This document shows positions 1 through 9,300 of a DNA stretch of 64,000 nt, in pieces. The stretch spans positions 62,001 to 126,000 of the forward strand of contig NZ_JACVVP010000015.1 in the NCBI RefSeq assembly GCF_014534745.1. The letters are read 5' to 3'. Each line of letters opens with the position of its first letter. The stretch's first letter is position 1. Below the pieces are notes generated by a model, which had not been told where the DNA came from, did not search any database, and saw only the letters and a program-made list of their open reading frames with translations. A program made the translations under genes and the position numbers. Origin of the DNA: Flammeovirga sp. EKP202. Its GTDB lineage: Bacteria > Bacteroidota > Bacteroidia > Cytophagales > Flammeovirgaceae.

Positions 1-1
1 A

Positions 2-874
2 GGGTTTGATGAGCAAAACGGCACGACCAACTGGGGGCATCCTAAAAGCTATTACCCACCTTATTTTAAGTCAGGATTTGGTGAAATGAAAGAGGGGGAA
101 TTCTTAACGGATAATTTGACTAATCAAACCACTTCTTTTATTAAAGATTACGATAAGGAACAACCTTTTATGATCTCGCTTTGGTACTATGGTGTGCACG
201 GTCCACATGTAGGTAAAAAAGAGCACCTTGATTTATACAAAGGTTTACCTAAAAGGGAACAACAATATGGGGCAATGGTCACTGCGGTTGATGAATCGGT
301 CGGGCAAATTAGAGAGGCTTTGAAATTGAAAGGTTTGGATGAAAATACGATCATTATTCTGACTTCTGATCAGGGTGGATTTTTCTCTCAGGCTCCATTA
401 AGTGGTGGTAAAATTGGCGGTAATACGCTGGGTGAAGGTGGTGCTAGAGTACCAATGTTGATCCATACGCCTGATCCTTCTAACCACAAAAAAGAAATCG
501 ACACTCCAGTTTCTACGATTGATATCTTCCCTACTTTAATGGAAATCGCATCTCAAAAGAAATATAAAAATACTGGCATTCAAGGGGTCAGTTTGTGGTC
601 TACTATCAACGGGAAAAAGAAAATCAAGGATAGAAATCTCTACTTTATGAGAAGCTATGAGGATCAATATGCTTCTGTTATTCAAAACGATTGGAAGTTG
701 GTCAAATACCATAGCGGGAAGAAAACTTTATTCAATATCGCTTTGGATCAATCGGAGAAAAATGATCTGTATACGGTAGAAACCAAAGTGGCAAAGGAGT
801 TGGAAGATGCTTTATTGGATTGGGAAAATGAAGTGTATTCTACTTGGGAGAAGGTGGATCCTCCTATCAACTAA
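2..874 (+). CDS. Sulfatase, family S1, C-terminal part (cut by window start)
   Basis: The frame is open from base 2, so the first in-frame ATG at base 86 is internal and the true start lies before the window. Upstream codons read GFDEQNGTTNWGHPKSYYPP, typical of the middle of a formylglycine sulfatase. Visible family features are the HGPH segment after the central strand, the ILTSDQGG strand that contributes metal ligands (Gln follows the Asp where many relatives have Asn), and GEGGARVPM, matching the EGG-x-R-VP segment of S1 sulfatases. The C-terminal subdomain ends in a short helix. The CxPxR maturation motif and any signal peptide are outside the window. It is followed by another sulfatase 260 bp downstream on the same strand. 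The substrate is probably a sulfated polysaccharide fragment, judged from neighbours only. Confidence 0.9.
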   Translation, partial: GFDEQNGTTNWGHPKSYYPPYFKSGFGEMKEGEFLTDNLTNQTTSFIKDYDKEQPFMISLWYYGVHGPHVGKKEHLDLYKGLPKREQQYGAMVTAVDESVGQIREALKLKGLDENTIIILTSDQGGFFSQAPLSGGKIGGNTLGEGGARVPMLIHTPDPSNHKKEIDTPVSTIDIFPTLMEIASQKKYKNTGIQGVSLWSTINGKKKIKDRNLYFMRSYEDQYASVIQNDWKLVKYHSGKKTLFNIALDQSEKNDLYTVETKVAKELEDALLDWENEVYSTWEKVDPPIN

Positions 875-974
875 AACCCGAACAAATACAAGTGTTTTTG
901 ATAGAAGTCAGAGACTTCTAAAGATCTTTTAAGCACAAGAGACGCTAGCGCTTAACTCTTGCGCTAGGGAGAAG

Positions 975-1050
975 TGGTGCATTGGCGCGAATGTTAAGCG
1001 TGAGCGTCATTCGTGCCCACGGATCACCAGAAATCTCCTGATTTCTAAAA
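975..1050 (+). repeat. Dispersed element, truncated copy A
   Basis: The segment from GGCGCGAATGTTAAGCG through the AGAAATC-TCCT-GATTTCT hairpin matches one end of the element seen complete at 23431-23850 and 46942-47342. Neither terminal inverted repeat is present. Just upstream, 940-966 holds a related GACGCTAGCGCTTAAC stretch. It lies in the 261-bp gap between two sulfatase genes, and nothing else is recognisable in that gap. Confidence 0.75.
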
Positions 1051-1135
1051 AAACAGAAGCACTTAATGAATTAAAAACGACTACTTATAATTTTTACTAC
1101 GGTGCAAGAACCGAGAAATTAAATCATCAATAAAA

Positions 1136-2554
1136 ATGAAATACATTAATTATACTTTCATCTTGTTTTTCTTTTTGTTTTCACAATGTGCAATGAATAC
1201 AGCACAACAAGAGAAAAAACAAGTGAATATTCTATGGCTTTTTGGGGAAGATATTGACCCTTGGATGCCCGTGTACGGTGACTCAACTATCCAAACACCA
1301 AATATCGATTTCCTAGCTCAAAATGGTGTGACTTTCACCAATTGTTTTTCGATGTCACCCGTATGCTCCCCTGCCCGTTCGGGGATTTTTACAGGAGCGA
1401 TGCCAACGACTATTGGTACTCATAATCACCGTGCAGGACGAATGGTCAACAAACCTCTTCCGGACCATGTAAAAGTGCTTCCTGAGCTTTTCAAGGCAAA
1501 AGGTTATCATACTTTTAGTGAAGGAAAAGATGACTTCAACTGGTCGTATGACTGGAATGACTACTGGTCTGGAAGTTACACGGAGAAAAAGCATTTTGGA
1601 AAAACGGGTACGGGAAGCTGGAATGATAGAGAAGAAGGGCAACCTTTCTTTGGTGTAATTGAGCTTTATGGTGGTAAGAACAAAAATAAGCCGAAGCATT
1701 TGGTTGATCCTAAGGATGTAAAGGTGATGCCTTACTACCCAGACATTCCGTCTATCAGAAAACAAATTGCAGATCATTACAATCAGATTAAAGTGACGGA
1801 TAATGAAATTGGGGAATTGATAAAGCAATTAAAAAAGGATAGCTTATATGAAAACACCATCATTATTTTCTTCTCTGACAACGGTTATAACCTCCTACGC
1901 GACAAGCAATTTTTATATGATGCCGGACTTCATATGCCTATGATTATTTCATCTCCAGGAAACCCTGACCTATTAAAACAAAGTGGGGTAAGAGAGGATT
2001 TGATGAGCTTACTTGATTTAACGGCTACTACTTTACATTTAGCGGATATTGAAGTGCCCGAATACATGGAAAGTCAAAATGTATTTGATAAAAATTATCA
2101 TAGAGATTTTGTAATCGGAGCGAGAGACCGTTGTGATTTCACGATTGATCGTATTCGTTCAGTGAGAACTAAAAAATTCAAGTACATCAAGAACTTTATG
2201 ACTGATCGCCCATTGATGCAATTGCAATACAGATCACATAAAAAAAGAACGATTGCGGTGATGGAAGCTTATAAAAATGGTGTAGAGTTTAGCAGTGATT
2301 GGCTTTCTGACATTCGCCCAGCTGAAGAGTTGTATGATCTTGAAAAAGATCCTTATGAGCTTCATAACTTAGCTTCAAACCCTGATTATCAAGCGGAATT
2401 AATTCAGCATAGAAAGACATTGGAACTTTGGATTGAAGAGACAGATGACAAAGGGCAATACCCTGAATCTCAAGAGCAGTTAAAGGCTGTTTTTGAACGT
2501 TATGGAGAACGATGTATCAATCCTGAATTTGATTTTCTGAAAGCAACGAAGTAA
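1136..2554 (+). CDS. Lipoprotein sulfatase, family S1
   Basis: This is a 472-residue exported sulfatase that hydrolyses a sulfate ester, probably on a glycan. The N-terminal hydrophobic stretch ends in LFSQC, a lipobox with Cys18, so the protein is probably membrane-anchored. The maturation motif is CSPAR (Cys77 to Arg81), in which Cys becomes formylglycine. The first metal-ligand strand is unusual: LFGEDIDPW, with Glu-Asp in place of the common Asp-Asp. The second site is FFSDNGY. The N-terminal half resembles the sulfatase at 59882-61810 (both have IG/LG-T-H/A-NHR after the active site), but this protein lacks that one's helical C-terminal extension. ATG 1136 is the only start that leaves a sensible signal peptide. 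A rho-independent terminator follows at 2576. Confidence 0.92.
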   Translation: MKYINYTFILFFFLFSQCAMNTAQQEKKQVNILWLFGEDIDPWMPVYGDSTIQTPNIDFLAQNGVTFTNCFSMSPVCSPARSGIFTGAMPTTIGTHNHRAGRMVNKPLPDHVKVLPELFKAKGYHTFSEGKDDFNWSYDWNDYWSGSYTEKKHFGKTGTGSWNDREEGQPFFGVIELYGGKNKNKPKHLVDPKDVKVMPYYPDIPSIRKQIADHYNQIKVTDNEIGELIKQLKKDSLYENTIIIFFSDNGYNLLRDKQFLYDAGLHMPMIISSPGNPDLLKQSGVREDLMSLLDLTATTLHLADIEVPEYMESQNVFDKNYHRDFVIGARDRCDFTIDRIRSVRTKKFKYIKNFMTDRPLMQLQYRSHKKRTIAVMEAYKNGVEFSSDWLSDIRPAEELYDLEKDPYELHNLASNPDYQAELIQHRKTLELWIEETDDKGQYPESQEQLKAVFERYGERCINPEFDFLKATK

Positions 2555-2575
2555 TAGTTAATATATAGATTTTTG

Positions 2576-2608
2576 AAGCCACTTCTGCTTTGCGGGAGTG
2601 GCTTTTTT
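2576..2608 (+). terminator. Rho-independent terminator after the sulfatase
   Basis: Stem AGCCACT/AGTGGCT followed by six T residues, 22 bp after the stop codon. The following gene is convergent. Confidence 0.8.
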
Positions 2609-2624
2609 GTTTGAAATCTACACG

Positions 2625-3029
2625 TTATAATTCAAATGCAATTGGTACAACAATCCGACTATCTACAGCCTTACCATTCTCAATTCCCGCCTTAAAAGTC
2701 ATTTTCCTCACTACTTCTATAGCATTTTTATCCGCTTCTTCTGATATCCCTCTCACTACTTCAAACTCACTTGTCTGACCATATTTATCGACCAGAAATC
2801 TCACATAAACTTTAACTTCAATACATCCTTTCGCTTTTGGATATTTCAATTCTCTTTTTACGAACTCAGATAAAGATATGTCATTTTCATGGTAAAATTT
2901 TGGGAGTATTCCCGAATATATGAAGGAATCTTTTTCTTCTTCTGACTTAGCATTCATTTCTTTAGGTTGACAGCTTTCAAGTAAAAGAATTGAAAGTGCA
3001 ATGGAAAATAAGATAAATGATTTTTTCAT
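2625..3029 (-). CDS. Small lipoprotein with TonB C-terminal-like domain
   Basis: A 134-residue protein. The signal peptide ends in LLLESC with Cys20 as lipid-modified residue. Residues about 55-134 fit the TonB C-terminal domain fold: FVKRELKYP near the start, then VYVRFLVDKYGQ, VVRGISEEADKNAIEVVRKM and a final VPIAFEL strand. In full TonB proteins this domain contacts TonB-dependent receptors, but here it is anchored as a lipoprotein without the proline-rich inner-membrane part, as in many Bacteroidota paralogues whose role is not settled. It converges on the upstream sulfatase and has no operon partner. The domain call is fairly sure; the function is not. Confidence 0.8.
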   Translation of the reverse strand: MKKSFILFSIALSILLLESCQPKEMNAKSEEEKDSFIYSGILPKFYHENDISLSEFVKRELKYPKAKGCIEVKVYVRFLVDKYGQTSEFEVVRGISEEADKNAIEVVRKMTFKAGIENGKAVDSRIVVPIAFEL

Positions 3030-3070
3030 TTTAAATAGAATTAGTTTAAATGGTTTGAATTGTGGTTCGT

Positions 3071-3092
3071 AAGACGCAAAGCATTGCGTCTC
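3071..3092. repeat. Short perfect hairpin
   Basis: AGACGCAA-AGCA-TTGCGTCT is a perfect 8-bp inverted repeat. A second hairpin GCCACAA/TTGTGGC lies about 60 bp downstream. Both are in the 281-bp gap between the small lipoprotein and the giant sulfatase, where no gene is supported. Confidence 0.5.
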
Positions 3093-3245
3093 TACGGGGT
3101 TAATCTTTCAATGGTAGAATTACTAAATTGAAAGAGATATCGTCATGTATAGCCACAATGCCTTGTGGCTCAAGGACCACCACTTTATAATCTATGAAAT
3201 GGTATTTAAAAATACAATTTTTCTTTCGTTTCGAATAAAATATAA

Positions 3246-3286
3246 ATAAAAAACGGGTAGCAAAACCACTTGGTCTCCCCACCCGT
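3246..3286 (-). terminator. Terminator of the giant sulfatase gene
   Basis: Read on the minus strand, ACGGGT ... ACCCGT forms the stem, followed directly by TTTTTTATTT. It starts 25 bp after the stop codon. The long internal loop makes it a moderate rather than strong call. Confidence 0.55.
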
Positions 3287-3310
3287 CCTATTATTTACTC
3301 TATTCTACTA

Positions 3311-6300
3311 TTATTTCACTTGTACTTTTGTCGTGTATTGACTTCCGTTTTTGGTTGTCATTTTGAATAGATATAATCCACTGCTCCATCCTTCTACTGG
3401 GATTTTGATTGAAGCTGTAGTTTTGTCAATAGATTGGATCAATTGACCTGTTGCTGTAAAGATCGTTACGTTTACAACATCTGCTGAAACTACGTTGACT
3501 TCAGAAGAAGCTGGGTTTGGATATACCTTGATTTCAACACCGTCGATCGTGATACTTGTTGGATCTGCTTCTGTAATTGTGATCAAATCTTGTTGCGATG
3601 AAGTGTCAGAACCATTTTCATTACTTACGGTCAAGGCAACAGTGTAGATGCCTACAGCTGCGTAGGTATGCGTTGGATTTTGAACATCAGAAGTAGTACC
3701 GTCACCAAAGTCCCATGACCATGAAGTAGCATCAGTAGATGCATCTGTAAATGTGATTTCTTCATTTACTTTTGCCTCAGTCACACTTGCATTAAATGAG
3801 GCTACCGGCATGTTGATAACATTATCTGGATTCACCACAATATCTAATGTTTTTGAATCTGATAAGTCACCATTCATTACTGTCAAGGTCACTGTAAATG
3901 TACCTTCAGAAGCGTAAGTATGCGATGGGTTTTGATCTGTTGACGTAGTCGCATCTCCAAAATCCCATGACCATGAAGTCGCATCAGTGGAAGCATCTGT
4001 AAATACAATGGCTTCTCCTAATATGATTTCCGTTTTCGATGCAGTGAAATCAGCTACTGGTAATACAGAAACCACTTCTTCAGTAACAGTGATATAATCA
4101 GTTTTTACTTCCTCATCCTGTCCATCTGCATTTGTTACAGTTAAAGTCACCGTGTAAGTACCTGCTGTAGTATAAGCATGTGTTGGATTCTGTTCATCAG
4201 AAGTAGTTTGATCACCAAAATCCCATGACCATGAAGTCGCATCGGTAGATGCATCCGTAAACGTTACTGTTTCGTTTTCTTCTACTGTCGTTTTATCCGC
4301 TGAGAATGCAGCGACAGGAAGCACTGGTTGAGGGTTGACAGTGATTGTCATTTCTTTCTCAGCTGACGAAGAAGCATTAGATGCTGTAAGTGTTACGGTA
4401 TAAGTTCCTGCTGCTGTATATGTATGTGCTGGATTTTGTACATCAGAAGTAGTTTGATCACCGAAATCCCAAGCCCAAGCAGTAGGAGCACCTTCAGAGG
4501 TATCAGTAAACTGAATTTCTGTACCCAATGTCACTTCCATCGATGATGCTGTGAAATTCACTTGTACTTCTGGTTCATCAACATGCTCTGTCAATAATAC
4601 GATATCATCAATATCCAATGTACCGTACCAGTTTCTGGCCATGGCTATCGTTGCATTAAAGTCCTCAGCGGCTTCAAAAGTAAGCGTATGTGTGTACCAA
4701 TCCGAAGTTGTTCCGTCTTTGTATTGATCACCCTTGGCTCTTGGTGCATTGGATTCAACATCCATGATTAATGGGAAGTGGATGGCTACACCTCTTGTTC
4801 TTACAGATAAAATATACTTTTTACCCGCTTTGAACTCAATCACTGTATTTGTTCTAATCTGACCATTTGCCGATGCTGAAGCACCACCATCTCCGTATTG
4901 CATATATTGATTGCCTTCTTCTTCCAATACAGTCAACGTTCTTGGTAGATCAGGTTGTTGGAAAGCTACATAATGGAACTTACGTGCATCCGTTCTTTCC
5001 TCTTCTAATAAAGCAGCGTTTACATCATATTCAGAGAAGTTATTCGTGTATACCACATCATAAGTTACAGCTGAAACTTCTATCGATTGAGTCGCTGTTG
5101 CTTCTTTTTTATCATTAGCGATTTTCAATGAAACTTGATAGGTTCCTCCATCAGCATAAGTATGTTCAGGATTTTGTTCGTTTGATGTAGCACCGTCTCC
5201 AAAATCCCATGACCATGAAGTGACTTCACCTGCTGATGTATCCATGAATTTAATGGTCTTCGGATCATCAAAGCTTAATACATTATAAGCAAAAGTAGCT
5301 TCCAACTCAGGCACTGCTACTACATTAATGTAGTTTTCTTTTACCAGCTCATCTTCTCCATCTTCATTGGTTACTTTCAGTTTGACTGTAAATTGTCCCA
5401 CTGAAGCATAAGTGTGAGATGGATGTTGCTCATTGGAAGTTGTACCGTCTCCAAAGTCCCATGCCCATGATGTGATTGTCGTTGTAGACTCATCTGTAAA
5501 CTGTACTGCTGTTCCTTCATCTACTTGCGTAGTATTCGCTGAAAATTCCGCCGTTGGTAAGACACCTACAGTAATGTAATCTTCTTTGATTAACTCATCT
5601 TCTCCAGTATCATTCGTTACTTTTAATGATACCGTATATACACCTGCAGTTTGATAGGTGTAGAATGGGTTTTGATCAACTGAAGTTCCTCCATCACCAA
5701 AGTTCCATAACCAAGCCGTTGGTAAATGTGCTGATTCATCTTTAAAGCTTACTGTTAAAGGCTTGTCACCTGTTACTCTATTGACCGTAAACATGGCATC
5801 AGGAGCAAATAGTTTTCTTACTAAAGTTTCCGTCACGCTACTGTTTTCTGTTCCAATTGTTTTGGAGTTGGTTATCGGATCAAAACCCTCTAAATCTACA
5901 GTGTAGTTTATAATGTCTGATTCGCTCAATCCCATAAATACTACAGCACCTCTAACGTCAGTAGTAAATGTTTCTGCATTATCAGTATTGGTTACCACCA
6001 CACCTGGCATTGGTTTTCCGCTTTCGTCTTTTAGTAAAATCGTAAAGCTATACGTTTCAGGAACGAAAGTTTTCATCATTACATCAACTGTAACATCGGC
6101 ATTGTATACTGAGAATTGTCCTTCTTTTAAATTAAAACCATCTTTCTCAATAGTATAAGCTTTACCTTCAATATTAGAAGACATCAAAGATACATTGCCA
6201 TTTGCGTCTGTGGTCTGATCATCAAAACCTGATACTTTTACTACTGCACCCTCAATTGGAGCATCGTTTTCATCCATCACAGTAAAAAGAACTGTACGCT

Positions 6301-9300
6301 CTTGATCTCCTACAAATACACTCTTCACCACTGCTTTTACATCGTCAATATAAAGTACTCCTGTTCCATCAGTGTTATTATTGAAACGGAATCCGACCCA
6401 GTTCAGTAACGCGGACTCAGAGAAGTTTTTCACGGCTACCTCCTGCTCTACTGTTAACCATTTTCCTTTTTCCATTTGAGAAATGTCAACAGCCAATACT
6501 TGTGGTGCTGTATTATTGAACTTCGAAAGTAAACTGATTTGACTTAGTGTTGCTGCAGCATCAATGTATAATTTAAAAGAAACCATCATGTGCTCTTCCT
6601 CAATTGTGACATTGGACTGTAAACCACTCTTAGGAGTTTGATTGTAATTTCCACTTGCAATTTCAGTATCGATTTGAACTTTTAATGAAGATGATCCACC
6701 CCAAGCCATTTCATCAGTAATTGAATAAATAGCATTGGTCGCCCAATCAGCACTCGTTGTATTTTCCTCAAAACCAAAAGCACACGAATTGATCAATGAG
6801 TTTGGATTGTTCATACAACCATCAGCAACTACTTCCTCTTGAACGTCAGTCACTCTAACATCGTCAAAGTAGATGGAAGTTTTTTCACCCGCATCTGCCA
6901 CTTGAATCTGTAATTTGATTCTCTTGAAATCATTTAACTCATCTGGTGCGATCTCTTTTTTCAATACAACCCATTCGCCTTGAGGAATACCTGTTAGGTC
7001 AAATTGAGTAACTGGAGAAGTCAAGTCTGCAACTCTTACTTTGTTGATCGTACTTCCTTCTTCAATAAATACTTTCATAGAAAATTGAAGGTTACGATCG
7101 GTTGGAAGAGGGGCTGAGTTTTTATCTACATAAACTGATTTCGTTTTATTTAAAACACCATCATTCGAAAAACGCATCACTCTTTTTCCGTGAGGATTTC
7201 CGTTTAAATCTACAATACCAAACTCGCTATCCCCTGTCCATCTAACTCTTACTTTTCCGCTTCCAAGATCAATGAGTGTTGGACCTTCAAAACCAAATAA
7301 ATGAGAGTTCAAATAGTTCATATCTGAAGGGTCATTCGGAACGTCTTTCGGTGTTTCATCTGCTGGGTCTGTACCACCGTCTACTACATCACTTGTCTTC
7401 TTTTCTAACTTAATATCATCGATAAATAAGAAGCCCTCACCATCAGGATTTAAGTCTACTTCTCTTACTCTGATTGTCACCTGACCATTTTCGGGGTCAC
7501 TGTCTTTACCAAAGCTGATACTTTTCTTTAAAGTCACCCAACCTTCTTCCCCTGTTAGGGCTGAAATATCAAAAGTGTTGACAATAAATAAACTCTGTGC
7601 TTTATTATCTTTCAAAATGAGATCAAATGATTTGATCTTATTATTGGCCTTACCTTTTACTTTTAATGACAACTCATAGTCACCCTCATTCATATACAAT
7701 GACTTGATAGGTGAGTGAGCGGCTAATGCCACATTTCCTGATACCAATGAAACATCAGACATGTTCAAACTTCTGCTTCCTGAAGCTTTTTCATCTTGAG
7801 AATAGCCTGCATTTGTTCCAAAGAACCAATTTTTCTCTTCATCATCAATCCATTGACTCCCTTCAAAACCAAATAAAACAGGGTCCAATCCTTTAAATTC
7901 TATAGGAACAACTTCTTCTATTTCAATATCATCAAAATAAACAGTGGAAGTTGTACCTCCATTGGCCGCTGCATCACCTGGCTGAATTACTAATGAAAAT
8001 GTACCTTCATTTGATGTACCGCTTGCCATTGTAAAATCATAGCTTACATCCACCCATTCTCCGGTTGTTGTTGGTAAGTAAAAAGGATCTAAGTTTGCAC
8101 TTGGGTTCTTCATGAAAATTCTAAAACGAGTAGCTGCACTTCCTGCTTCTACATAAACTTTCGCTTTGAACTTGTATTTACCAGCTGATAATTTTACCAT
8201 ACCTGCAGGTGCGTGAGCTGCTCCTCCATTACCAGTCAATGCTGCTGTATGATGGAACTTTAAACTTAAGTTTCCATTTGCAGGCATTTCGTCAGAGATT
8301 GAGAAATCGTTGCTTGCCCCCATTGACCATCTTTTTGCAGTACCATCCACTACGGCTGTACCTTCAAAGCCAAATAATTCAGGATTTAATGGTAACTCTG
8401 CTACTTCTACTGCTGGAGGAGCAGGAATTTCAGGACCAGAGGTCATCCATTGTAAAAACTTAGTTCCTGCACCATACAATTCATTTGTCTCAAGCATTTT
8501 TTGTTTCAAACTAGCTTCTAATTCTAAAGCTTTCTCCATGTACATTGCATAGTTTTCTCCATCAGTATCAGCCAATTGATTGGTCGTTTCTAATGGGTCT
8601 ACCTCAAGGTCAATTAAATACGCATCATCCTTGTTGCTTAATACTAACTTGTAACGTGTTGTTGCTGCGGAAACCCACCATCCTGCATCTTCAGTAATGA
8701 AAACAGTATCGTCTTCAGTGACCATTAATTCATCACTTGTATATAAATGAGATTGATCTTTACCGTGTACATCTGTCATTGCCGGCAGACCTGCTAAACC
8801 TAAAATTGTTGGCCCTACATCCACATTGACATGAGGTGTTGTTACAATTTTTCCACTAGGAATTTTTCTAGGGTAACGAATCATAAACGGCACTTTTGCA
8901 GAGCTTTCATATGGAACCCCTTTGTTGATACGGCTGTATTCGAAAAGCATATCACCGTGGTCCACAGTATAAATAATGATCGTGTTGTCCAATTGTCCTT
9001 TATCTTCCAAAAGTTGTAACATTTTACCAATGTTATCGTCAACTGCTTTCACCATACCCCAGTATTCTTGCATATAAAACTCATCAAAAGAGCTATATCT
9101 ATCTGACTCTGGGTGAACGTCATTATTGTTTTGTTTGTCAGCCCAGTTAGGTCTTGAACCTTCTATATCGTACGTTAAATCGTAAGTATATGGAGCCGTA
9201 AAATTCACATTTCTACACCAATCATGATACTCTGGTGCTGAGTGATTAGGTGTATGTGGATCTGGAATAGAGATCATCAAACAGAATGGATTCTCAGCGT

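Noticed and set aside
1355-1828. Minus-strand open frame of 157 codons inside the sulfatase gene
   Set aside because: It overlaps a strong sulfatase with all motifs and has no recognisable domain; it is the antisense shadow of that gene.
2625-3029. Complete TonB energy transducer
   Set aside because: It has a lipobox and lacks the inner-membrane anchor plus Pro-rich region, so it is only a lipoprotein with a TonB C-terminal-like domain.
3100-3282. 60-codon minus-strand frame before the giant sulfatase terminator
   Set aside because: It overlaps a hairpin and the terminator, has no family features and no sensible leader, so I do not call a gene.
3700-5800. Regularly spaced repeats considered as a CRISPR array
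   Set aside because: The period of about 250 bp and continuous coding frame show PKD domain repeats, not short repeats with spacers, and no cas genes are present.
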